Origin: Siniperca chuatsi | Lineage: Eukaryota; Chordata; Actinopteri; Centrarchiformes; Sinipercidae | Direction of reading: 5' to 3' | NCBI RefSeq assembly: GCF_020085105.1 | Contig: NC_058063.1 | Span: 19,398,262 to 19,462,261 of the forward strand | Length of the DNA stretch: 64,000 nucleotides | Part shown: one piece after another, positions 12,439-30,344 of the stretch | How the letters are laid out: each line of letters begins with the position of its first letter | How positions within the stretch are numbered: the stretch's first letter is position 1 | Made by a program: the position numbers and the translations under genes | The notes under the pieces: generated by a model | What the model saw: the letters and a program-made list of their open reading frames with translations, nothing else | What the model was told of the DNA's origin: nothing | Databases searched by the model: none

Positions 12439-15400
12439 CTAAAATATGTTATTGTAAAAATAGTGTTTAGAAATGTTTAATTTGTTTCTAAATAGTGACA
12501 GAAAATCATGCTGCTTTTTGGGGAAAACCTAAATCCTGCAGAATCCAGAGAATCTTTTGGCTTTGTACAAGGATGCAATGTCAAGCGAGTTAGACTCGTA
12601 ACCACAGAGTTATGGGCATTTGCATTTTTCAGTTTTTGTTGCACCACCCATTGCTGGAATATCATCAAATTTGGCAGGGCCACAGAGTTTATGTGTGCAA
12701 GTGTTACCTACATTTGACTCGTTTCACTATATGAATTTGATCCATTCAGTCCGATAGCATTTGGAAAGTATGGAAGAGCTGCACGATTAAATTATTTTAT
12801 CCCAGAGGTCTCAGGTGCACAGCTCTATGGGCGCTGGGCCCGGTGAGGGATTCACCAAGCTCTGGGTGACTGACTTGGTGACTCAAGTGACTTGATAACC
12901 CGACTCTTTTGACTCACATTAATTCAAGTAAGCAAAAAGAGTTGAACCTCCCATCTTTAATTTTTATGCAATATCTTGTGCAATAATCCAGCATAGTGAG
13001 CATGTGTATGAAAGTATAGAAAAAACGTGGCGCTAACTAAGATGTAGAGAAGTCTGCAAATTAAATCTAACCAGACTCATTAAATATTTATCCTGCCTTT
13101 GAGTATAAAGGTTCAATTTACATGGAAGTTGGATTTAATTAAAACTAAACGTATATACCATCACATTTATTTGTAATGCTGGGGCCCTGTCATGTAAAGG
13201 GCAAAATCTTGTTTCAACACCTTATCTTCTATTATCTTGCATGGCGCATATAAAAAAAAAAAAGTTGTCTTAAATCAAAGTGACAGAAAGTAATGGACTT
13301 GGTGAAGCTGGGAAAATGCACAGACTGTTGTGTGCATTGTACATACCCCAGTGGATATGCCCAGTACTGAAAAGTACATTTTTGCCACGGGGCTCCCCCA
13401 GATCAGTTTAGGCCAGCCATGTGTAACATCACAGACATGATATCAAACATGTACACTTATATACTTTAACATTTACACCTGAGGCATTTAGAATAACAGA
13501 TGAATCACCTTTTACCACATGACACACAATCACATGACACACAATCATAAAGAAGTTAAAGGCCATAGTGTGTGACCAGTGACTCAGCACTATCACATGT
13601 AAACATGTGTAACATGATGATGATACAGCAGACACTTTGTGGAGCACGAGTGCTTTGAAACATGAAAACATGGCCCGTTTACAGTCAGTTTGCTTTACAG
13701 GGTATTACAGGGTAATCACTTGTGGTACATTGCAAATTATATGTCATGGGCCTGTTCTGTTGGAGTTTTGATTTGGCAGACTAGTGGGAAATGAGAAATG
13801 AAGTTCAGCCAGAGTTTGATGAGTTTCTTTAAAAAGGTGATTATATGTTTAAAGGACTTTCCTGGACTTAGATTTAAGGTTTACCAGCGGACTTCCCAGA
13901 ATACCTGGGTTTGATGGTGCTTTCCATTTGACAGATTGAGAGTAAAGCCACAAATTCAGTTAATACAAAGTTTTGTTTGGAAAATACAGTTCACCATGAT
14001 TTTGTCTCTGAGAGTAAACCTAAAAAGTTATTTTTTTTCAATCCCCAAAAATATGACTTTGCCTGCTGAGTCATAACCTCACAATAGTAACAACTTGTGA
14101 TCGTGATCATGTGAGAGAGAAGTGGAGAGACACGTGACGAAATAGGTAGCCTAATTAATTTCATCCACCCGTTGATTTGTTAAAACTTCAAATTAATGGA
14201 TCGTTTTATTAAAAATAAAAAAATTAAATTGCATTTTCACTTTAATACTTCTAAAATAAATAAACAAAGATCTAGACTTAGCTCAAAAAGACTAAAGGAT
14301 AACAAGACAATACACAAACATTAAACAAATAAATCTCAAATCAAATTTTAATCCTGTTAAGACACTCCCCCCGCCGGCTCTCTCTCAGTGGCATCTGAGA
14401 AACTCTCAGCATCAGACAAGGAAGCGACTCTGCGAGTCTTGCGGAGATAAAGCACTTTATCCTCAACATAAATTAGATCTCATGAAGTGTATTTTCCGCC
14501 CGGGACTGCCATCCGCGGACTGTCCTAACCAAACAAACTATTCGCACCGTCCCCAGCACAGGTGAGCCTGTTCCCTGCACATAACCAGTTCGTTATTTAA
14601 ACAAGTTTCTGCTTAATTACAATTCATATTTTCATCGTTTGTCATTTCTTTGCTAGAAAGTAGGACAAGGAAAAGTAATTAGGCTACCATATTGTGCTTT
14701 CATTGCTATCCATTGCCACGGGGATTCCCAAACTGGAGATAGTCTAAGGCTCACTTTCATCGAAAGTCATTTCCCCCAGTTTTGGTTTAGTTTTCTGTAG
14801 TCTACCGCTCAGAAGGCCGGTGGGACCAATAATGATTTATGATAATGAATAATGATTTATTATAGACTACAGAGTAGGCTCATGCCGCCGACAATCCCTT
14901 TGAGAGTCATGTTTGAATTTCGTTATCAGACTGAATAGTTTCCGACAGGACATGCAACTACACAATGACGCATAAAGCAGGAACGTTTTTAAATAAAAAA
15001 AAAGGCTGAATTTAAAAGAAACATTACAGAGAAAAACGGAAATGCATAAAAGTTATATTTATAGAAAACTCCGTGGCGGCTGGTGGAAGATTTTCTAGGT
15101 TGGGCTCCAGTCAAGTTCAGCAAACATCCCAGTATGATTTAATGCAAAATGTAAATGTGTCAAAAACGCATTACTGCTTTGCAGTTAAATATTTAGTAAT
15201 TATTTTATTCCAACGTGAAATAAAGCAGTAAGTAACGCCTTGACAAACACATCAGGACATCTTATTTTGGTCACCCACACAGGCGAATTCAGTAGCCTAT
15301 AATATAATAGAAAATGTATATTTCTTGAGATGCCCCAATGGACCTTGTTCTATTGGGGAAACCAATAGGGAGATAAAGATGACATGAAGTGCAATTAGGA

Positions 15401-15607
15401 ATAATGAGGTTAAGTTCTTGATACTCAGACACTTAAATGGACATAAGCGAGGCTGCTGTTGGCGTTGATGTAGCTTAGCACAAGCACACAGTGGGTGGAA
15501 CAGTTGTCTCGTCTGCTTGAAATCAAATCAGCTTCCTCCAGAAGTAAAGAGGCGGGATTTTCTTCTTACAAGTTTTCTGCCTGTCTGTCATTTCACTACA
15601 CGTTTAA
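12439..15607. other. Intergenic, no gene seen
   Basis: It includes a GTGACTTGAGTGAC-like patch near 12865-12920 that resembles the repeat at 33394-34001, and a more GC-rich patch at 14360-14580 that could be a promoter or untranslated exon for the gene starting at 15608. No protein-coding exon was recognised. Confidence 0.45.
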
Positions 15608-18600
15608 ATGGACTTGGAGGAGCTCGGTTCCAGTTTCTCTCTCTCACCTGTGACCTTTACTCTCGTTGTCTTTTTGCTGCTTTTCGCCTACACGCCTGCC
15701 GAAGGTAAACTCATAGCCTGCGTTATGTATTGGCTCATTTTTCCGATTCATTTCACGTTGTAGCCTAACCTCACCTGAGTGATGCACACGTGGCACTCTT
15801 AAACCATCTCCTGTGCTACTAGCGGTTAAAGGGCTACTATTGATTGATTGATTGATTGATTGATTGTTTACCGTTTGTCTATAGGAGACGTGTTAACGGT
15901 TAATACAAAGTGGCAAAGCGCTATGTTGTTACCATAGCAACGACTACAAACTGTTACTCATCCATAAATGTCGATTAACTTGTAGTCTGTCATGGAAATC
16001 AGATAATCTCTTCGTAGATCACAAATTGGGTGGGTTCAGGTTGAATAGGAAACCATTTTTAATAGCCTGTGATGTAATGTGACGTTAGAGTCTCTGTAAA
16101 TTTGGCACTTGTCATGTTATTCTCTGAGATGGGCTATGTGTAGGCCTAGTGTTTTCTTACATTTGGTAGGACAGTAGGCTACTTAGATTTGATTTGCTGA
16201 AATGATAACATTTAAAAAAAAAAAAAAAAAAACCAAAGTAGGCTAAAAGTAAAATCAGATGCTCTGTCATCGGAGGCTGTGGTTTAAACTGCACTTTTGG
16301 TTTAGTCTAAACCTGGTTGTTGTGTTCTGTGCCACACACGTGGTTTGACAGAGTTTTAAGGTCATGGGTTCAGTATAAGGGGAGATTTCTACTGTTAAAA
16401 TCATTTTATTAACTTCTTACTTCAACAGTGCAAAGAAAACGGGCTTAGAGCTGAAACAATTGGTTGATTAATCGATCTACAAAACAATGATTTGGCAACT
16501 ATTTTAAATCGATTTATCGTTTGAGTCATTTATGAAGAAAAAACTGCTTGCAGTTTCTCCAGTATCTCGTATTTTTTGCTTTTCTCTGTTGTAGATCATA
16601 GCAAACTGAATATATTTGGGTTTTGGACCGTTGGTCAGACAAACACATTTGAAGACATCACGTTGGATTCTGGGAAACGAGTTGTGACATTTTGTGGATC
16701 AAACTATTAATCGATTCAACGTGAAAATAATAGATTAATCAATAATGAAAATAACCGTTAGTTACACCCTTAAACTGGCTAAAAGTGGTTCCAAAACAAA
16801 TTGGTGCATTTATAAAGCTTGATGTTTAGCACCACTGTTGTAAGTTATTATTAATGGAAACTGGGTTTGAATTTATGGAAAGTTTCGACTAATTTGGGAG
16901 TAATTATGTTTTAATCAACATATTCAGCTTTTAATGGTTTTAAATGTAGCCTCTATTTTCCAGGTCAGCCTCAGGTGATTGGTTCACTTCAGCCAGTTGT
17001 GGCTGCTCCGGGTGATGACGTCGTCCTGCCATGTCACGTGGAGCCTCAAATCAACGTGGCGGGACTGACGGTGGAGTGGTCGAGGCCCGACCTTCAGCCT
17101 GACCCCAGTGACCGGCTGAGCCGGGTCGAATATGTGCATGTTTACCGGAACACCCGCGAGATCCTGGACATGAAGCTCTCATCGTACGTCAGGAGGACGG
17201 CGCTCTTCACAGATGGCCTGAGACAAGGCAACATATCGCTCAAGATCACCAACGTGACGCTTGCAGACGAAGGGAACTACAAATGTTTCATCCCGAAGTT
17301 AAAGAGCCGGATGCAGTATTCAATTGTTTATCTGGTCATTGGTGAGTTAATCTGTTAAAATGTTTTTTATGGTCCAGATTAAAGTTGCAACAAAAAGGTT
17401 ACTTTCATTGTTTGAATTCGATTTATTATATCAACATTTTGTTTTGACTATACAGTGCCAAGAAATAATACACCTGTAAGATCGGTGCCTTGGATATCTG
17501 TAAAACTTTGTTTGTTGCCCCATGAAAAACGACAATTGTCTTCTTTAAATATTGTGTTGTAAGTCATTACAAATCTTATGATTTTCCCAGAGCCAAACTC
17601 TTTTAAAACCCAGACAACAGAGATGCCACTGCAAACCACATGTCCCAATACTTTTGATCTGGAGGAAGAGATTGATGTCAAAGGTAAGAAAATAAATAAA
17701 ACTCTGTGTGTAGAGAATGGCAACTTTTCAACGTTATCAGCAGAAACTTTTTGTTTCATGTTTAAAGTAATAATAAATTGTAAGATAGTCATGAAATCAA
17801 ACCCCATTTACTCTTTTTATGGTTTTGGAATATATTTACATTCTGTAATTACCTCTCTATAGTAGTTTTCATTGTTAGTGGCGAAGTCTGCCATTTCTGT
17901 GCTGGATTCAAACTGTCTTCTCACACGCACAAGGGATTCACAGGAAATGATGCATGCATGTAATCCAGTGTAATCTGCTACACAAACTGAACATTTCCTA
18001 CTGCCGCTGCTTCACATTGAAAGTGTTCAACTGGCAAAACACAAGGCGCTTTTTATTGTGAAGAAGTCACAGGAAGCTATATAACTGTCATCAGGGTTAG
18101 CATCGACAGTGGTCATTGATCAAAAACACATCTACAAAAACAAGACAACCGACATTTTCAGCATTTTGTGCACCATGAAATCAGATTGCGGTTGCAAAAG
18201 TACAATTGACAAAGTGGCAGCAACGAGTGTTTGTTGTGGTTTTAAACCACACTTGCTGTTACCACCAGTAACCACGAGTGTCCCCAAATCAACAGGACTG
18301 AAATCTTAAGGATTATAACTTTTGTTTTTTTTGTGCTTTGGATTTGATCAAACCTGACACAGAAATATTGTGTGTTTATTGTATTCCAGTTACAATAGCT
18401 CTCATCATCTCTGTCTGATTGTTCCTGTCAGGTGGTTTGTCCAGGCGCAACAGGCTAATCCCAGTTGTGGTGTTCTGCGTCTTGCTAATCATGGGTGTTG
18501 GAGTCACAGGATATTTGACACAGAAGCGTCAAAAACAAAAAGTCAGTCACATGTATTTTCCTGATGATGGTGATAATGGTTAAGTTCTGCTAAATAAAAA

Positions 18601-18805
18601 GGAAACAAAACATACAATTTATTCCTGTATGTAAATAATAACAGATTTTGTGGGAGACAGTTGACTAATTATTCATTTTCTTTTAAATGTCCCTCCATCT
18701 TATAAAGGCACCTCCAGTCTAGGTGCCCTGCTCAACAGCGCATTGATAGACGTTAACAGAGATGAGAACACTACCCACTTGTCTCGCCTGGATCTTTCTA
18801 ATTAA
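15608..18805 (+). CDS. Single V-set Ig membrane protein, butyrophilin/MOG-like (complete)
   Basis: Five exons with all internal junctions in phase 1: 15608-15704, 16964-17341, 17591-17683, 18432-18578 and 18708-18805. Exon 1 is a signal peptide (MDLEELGSSFSLSPVTFTLV then VFLLLFAYTPAEG). Exon 2 is one V domain: QPQVIGSLQPVVAAPGDDVVLPC, VEWSRPD, and DEGNYKCFIP, holding the cysteine pair, core tryptophan and D-x-G-x-Y-x-C. Exon 3 is a Thr-rich stalk, exon 4 a membrane helix (LIPVVVFCVLLIMGVGVTGYL) with a basic stop-transfer KRQKQK, and exon 5 a short acidic/polar tail ending DLSN. About 248 codons in total. The GSxxPVVAxxGDDVxLPC pattern is that of the B7/butyrophilin/MOG family, whose members regulate lymphocytes. 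It lacks the second, C-type domain of classical B7 proteins and any B30.2 domain. Start choice: first ATG, preceding a good signal peptide. Confidence 0.8.
15839..15866. repeat. (TGAT)n microsatellite
   Basis: About seven tetranucleotide units in intron 1 of the V-set gene. Confidence 0.9.
16445..16770. repeat. Percomorph dispersed repeat with ATTAATCGAT ends, copy 1
   Basis: GCTGAAACAATTGGTTGATT at the left and AATAGATTAATCAATAATG at the right form imperfect inverted ends. The core (TTTGGGTTTTGGACCGTTGG, TCTGACCAAC on the complement, GAAGACATCACGTTGG) is shared with 28540-28826 and 59470-59780. It is a short non-autonomous element of presumed DNA-transposon origin, here in intron 1 of the V-set gene. 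Confidence 0.75.
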
Positions 18806-19890
18806 TTCAAGGACTCAAACCAGCAACCCTTCCTGCCACAGGTTTCACACACTGGATCTGTAGACTACCACCAGAAAATCTTGTAAATTGGTCTGATTTG
18901 AACATGACCTTTGATCCCTGTACTGACGACAGTGGCTTAAATTATTTGACCATGTGACATCTGGAGAACTTTACTACAAAATGAGAGATCTGTTATTTGA
19001 ACAAACGCATGTTGCACTGAAGCCCTTTATTATTATTATCAGTTGTGCCCACACTGACACTGGACTGCTTTTGTAAAACTTCGACCTAGAATTTTATCTC
19101 CAAAAAGCTTTGCATGTGGCCTTTAGTTGGACGTGGACAGAAAGAAGCATTTCATCTCTATTTATATAACTTTGCATTGGAAATCATTTGATAACACTGG
19201 ACCTGTCTTCGCCTGCAGACGTTTGGGCATTTGGATCCTAAATACACAGCTAGTTATTCATCTTATACTAACGTTTCAATGTACTTTGAACAGCTTAGAT
19301 GCAGGTCACTACCAGGTTATGTAGCAGCCACAAAGTACCAAAAAAAAAAAAAAAAAAAAAAGGACAACTTGGTAAAGAACTTTTTTTAAATATAGGATAC
19401 ATCACCGTAGTGTTAAAATCAGTGTGATTTAGAGAAGGATGGAGCCTTGGTGGGGGAAAAAAGAATTTAGTGGCACATTTTGGGGGTTATTTCAGTGAAT
19501 GATTAACTTCACTTTGATGACTAAAGGTTTCCCAATACACAATTGGTTAAGCATTGTGCTTGTTGTGATCTTAAAGATTAAACTACATCTTGTTCATTTT
19601 GCACTTTTTGAATATTCAAATGTGTTTGTTCATCTTTTAGGTTATGTTTTGAGGATGTATCATGTGCTCAGTTTAATCTTAGAGCATTTCTTTTTTTCTG
19701 TTGTATCCTTTTTCATTGATTAATGTATTTGTCCATGCCCCTGTGTATACACATAAGAAGCTGTAAATTATTTTGTAAATGTTTTTGCACTTAAGACTTT
19801 TTCGAATTGTACTTGATAGTTGTTTTAAATATCAATCTGTTGAGTGATCACATTTGAAGTGAAGTGGTTTAATAGTTGCCAAATAAAGAA
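18806..19890 (+). other. 3' untranslated region of the V-set gene
   Basis: There is no further coding after the stop at 18803-18805. An AATAAA at 19882-19887 is a good poly(A) signal, giving a ~1.1-kb 3' UTR. A 21-bp A run lies near 19341-19361. Confidence 0.6.
19882..19887 (+). promoter_or_regulatory. Poly(A) signal of the V-set gene
   Basis: Canonical AATAAA followed about 20 bases later by a TGTGTTT-rich stretch. Confidence 0.6.
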
Positions 19891-20394
19891 CATTTTTGAA
19901 TGATTACAGTGTGTTTACATCACATGTGCTGTGACTAATGTATCTGTGCTGAAGTTCGGTGTTTACTCATACTGTTGTCAGCCACTTGAAATGATAAGTT
20001 ATCGCTACGCGATCTGACAGTAATTACCTAACACTCCCTGTTAATATCCTCTCAGAGAAGCAGTATACATTTGTATATCATATTCTCAATTTATATAAAA
20101 CATTGGTGAAACCTGTCATATTTGAGCTCTTGGCAGCAGATTCATACATAAATACCAGTTGTTTGGTTGGACTACATTGCAGAAAATGACCTTTGAAGTT
20201 CAGATGAAAATATTTGGTGGATCAAAACTTTTATCACTTAAAAAGCTACAAGGGTGAGCCTTTAAGTTCATCTTCTGCATCAAAATCTGAAACTTAAACC
20301 TCTACAACACAGGGTCAAGTGCGTTATAAACAGGCTAAAATCAGTACACCAATGATATAGATCATGGATTGGATCCCCTAACCCTAAGTCCCAA

Positions 20395-20520
20395 CATTGA
20401 TGCCAATTTCCTGGTTGTACACTAATGGCAGAAAAATTGATTGTATGTGATCTGAATCCACAACTTTTGGTTTATGAAATCTTCTACTTATAGCCAACTG
20501 AGCTATCAGGTGTTTTGCAG
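20395..20520 (-). repeat. tRNA-like SINE head, degraded
   Basis: On the - strand it reads GATAGCTCAGTTGGCT (A-box like) and, 40 bases on, GTGGATTCAGATC (degenerate B box). The spacing fits a tRNA-derived SINE or tRNA pseudogene. The cloverleaf is not intact, so it is not called a tRNA gene. Confidence 0.45.
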
Positions 20521-22320
20521 CAACATCAGCTTTTACACAGATATAATAATTAGATATGTAGTGCAGAGAACATCAGCTGGGTAAGATCTTTCAGTAGTCA
20601 TGATAATAAACAGACTGACTCTCTACATTAGCACTCTATGTTAACTACAGTATTTGTGTCTGCATGTTGCCATTTTAGCTTCATTTTTGTCATTTTGCCA
20701 GTGAGAACATGTTTCAGACAAAAAAAAAAAAAAAAACAGAATTTGAAAGTGAAAGCTGACATTTTGGAAAGTCTTTTTATTTCTTTATATTGATATGGTA
20801 TGGTTAAATAATAAAAAGGTGTTTTCTCTCTGGTTGTTTGTGTTCATGAGTGCTAAAAATATCTACAGTAGGCGTATCTGTTGGGACATCACCCAGGCAG
20901 AAAAGCAAGGGACATCGTGGTTTAGCTACTTAATCAAATCTCAGAAAGTAGGCTACAAAGTGTAGCCTATGTAATACACGTAACAAATGGAAACTGAGTG
21001 TGTGCAAAAACATAGGAATAAATGAGAGGAGCAACTGAATCACTTCCTGCTCCAGAACATCAACATCTGTTCTCCAGAGTTGATGGAAACTCAGTGATGG
21101 AAACTAGTATGGTGCAGACATCAGTGTGAACCTACGCCTCGCTGGCTGTTTTTGTTTTTTAAGAAACCCTGAGTTTCCCCAACAATCCAACGGGTGTTGA
21201 ATGAGTTGTTGGACATAGCGTTTCATTTTCTTGATGATCCAGCCAAAGCTCAGCTGTTTTTTTGTTTTGGTTTTTTTTTTGCACAGGTTTACACCAGAGA
21301 GGGATGTTATTGTTCCTGAGATTATGTTTTGGGCATTTTTGCCTTTATCAGACAGCGACAGCTTCAGAGAGAGAGAGGGGATGACAAGCAGCTTCCCCAC
21401 CCATCTCCACACCTGGATCTCTTTCTCTAATGTATTTAAACATATGCTTTACTGTGATTGTTTTTGTTTGCTTGTTTTAACTTACATGCTAGTTATGGAA
21501 AGGGTTTATGGACATTTGAAAAAAAATAAATAAATATACAGTATATCTAATATATCTAAAAACAAAGACACACAATTTCACATCATTCTCCCATTACCTG
21601 CAGTGGTACCTTTCTAAAAGTCTCAGTACAATACAATGCCAAACCTGAATGAACAATAATTACAAACTTCATTAAAACTTAGTAAGAAAAATAGGCTATC
21701 CAAATTGTTTAAATCATACTGCAAACCATGTATGACATACCTGTATCAGTGAGGAAAGTTTGCTTGTTCACTACAGCAGGCACACATAAATTCTACCAAA
21801 AGCCTTTCATCATCGTGACTTGTGTTCATAAATCGGTTATAAGATAAGTTAAGATAAGATAAAATAAGATAAGATGAGAAGAAATAAGATAGAAATTGAG
21901 TAATCCCAAGTGTGTTTTTTGTGCCTATGGTACACAGTATACATAGTAAATAAGATATATTCATAAAATGTTTATGTAAGGATGCTTTGTTCAGTAATAT
22001 GTATGCATGCATGGGCTGATGATATGACCCAGTGACCCAGAAAGGTACATTTGGTTTGTCCTTCAGTAATGATGAGAAATAAAAATTTAAATCACAAAAA
22101 GAAGATTCATCTGGCCTCCAAAAAGTGGCACTGAGATATACAGATACACACAATAAAAATGTTTTTGGGATCTAATTTTGTTCTTTTAAACATATGGTTG
22201 CTGTACCCATATGTTCACCATAATGATGAAAGTGCCTGTCACATAAAAAAAAAAAACTTAAGTGTCATCCTGGAAGAGACCACATATTATCATTATGTTT
22301 TATATTTTTAATGTTCTTTT
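20521..22320. other. Intergenic, no gene seen
   Basis: AT-rich with an A run at about 20720-20736 and an AAGAT-type pentanucleotide patch at 21838-21895. No exon was recognised. Confidence 0.5.
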
Positions 22321-22377
22321 CTCATCTCTCCGCTCACGTCAAGTGACTGTCGGAAACAGTTCGGCTATTTTCGTATG

Positions 22378-22387
22378 GTCACGTGAC
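22378..22387. promoter_or_regulatory. Palindromic E-box GTCACGTGAC upstream of TMEM185
   Basis: This perfect 10-bp palindrome lies 169 bp before the TMEM185 start codon, in a CpG-richer stretch without a TATA box. The 10-mer matches the CLEAR element bound by TFEB/TFE3 and also suits USF or MYC/MAX factors. Its role is inferred from the match and position. Confidence 0.45.
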
Positions 22388-22555
22388 TTCCGAGAGCAAA
22401 AACAAAACACACGGTCTCGCAAAGAGCTGTAATGAAACTGAACCAAAAAACTCAACTACGACCGAAATTACAATGTGTAGCATTCATATTGGGCGGTGAA
22501 TTAGCTAACGACACGGGAAACTAATGTTGGCTAGGTAGCCAGCCTTTTTTACACC

Positions 22556-29196
<6,641 letters not shown>

Positions 29197-30344
29197 ATGT
29201 ATCTCAGAGCTGAAGTAGGGGCTGCTGTACTGAGGTGTTTAAGTCATAAAGCCAAAACAGCAGAGGACACTGTTTGGTTTTTATCTGCTGCCCTGAAGGA
29301 TTCGGTCCCCTCACCTAAACTCTGTATCAGCATGGCTGGCTAGGGTGACACATAAGTGCCAATATGGTGATGGATAACTAATGGATCCCGAATCCTCACA
29401 TTGGTTTCACTGGCTGTTGAAGTAAAGACCCCCCTGCCTAACTCTGTCCAGGATTGAATCATGGAACCAAAATAGCAAAATTGCTTTCTTTTTCACCTGT
29501 AGGTGAAGTTTCACTGTGTTGCTTACTCCCATTTTTATCCATTCTGAAGATGGACATTTTTGGGGGAAACTGACCACAGAAGCGTCTCAGATGAGACGAA
29601 ACAGAAGAGCTGGATCTGCGTGGAATTAAATATTTGACTCTGTAACAGCAGTAGATCTTTGCTTTAGGTTCTGAATCAAAGATGACGCTTGCCTTGCTTT
29701 GTGATGGGGACCATTGGAGAGACACTCTAGCTTGAATTTGGGATCAGTGTACCCTTACTGCTGCTGTTCTCACTTTTCACCATGCAGGTGGAGAAAACAA
29801 GGGGGTTGGGGTTAAAGGAAAGGTTCAGGTTTTTTCAGGTCTGTCTTGGTACAATACTCACATGCCCATATAGACATTGAATAAGTTATTGGTCTCTTTA
29901 ATTATTCCTCCTGTTCATACTGGCTGTGAAGTGATATCATCCTAATGCAATTCCAATTTAAGAGATGAGGGGCAAGATCCACAGTTCTTGTTATGTGTAG
30001 AAATCCATTCAAACGTGCAACCAAACCTAACGCGAAGCTTCAGCAAAGTGTATCTTCCAAAGTTACAGTCCTTTTAGTATGAAATGTTTCATTGGACAGT
30101 GCTTTCTTGCATGGATAGATAGTAAGACAAAGAGGCAATTTGGTACTAAAAAGATTTTAACTTTTGAAAATACCAACTTGATTTGTCTAACTCTGACTAC
30201 TGAAGCCTCATTAGCTTCAGCTGGAAGTCATCATGCATTTTTGCACAAAACTGGATTTTGCCCCACATGTCGTACATTAGAGTTGAGCTAGGAAGGAATC
30301 ACTTCACGGCCAGTATGGACAGGAAGAACAATTACAGCAATAAA
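29197..30344 (+). other. Probable 3' UTR of TMEM185
   Basis: No further coding exon. The first clear AATAAA after the stop is at 30339-30344, which would give a 3' UTR of about 1.15 kb. The block at 29285-29345 partly repeats the end of the coding exon (GGTCCCCTCACCTAAACTCTG, ATGGCTGGCTAG versus ATGCCTGACTAA), hinting at a local duplication of the 3' end. Confidence 0.4.

Noticed and set aside
20395-20520. Functional tRNA gene
   Set aside because: A-box and B-box words are present, but the stems and the B box are degenerate.
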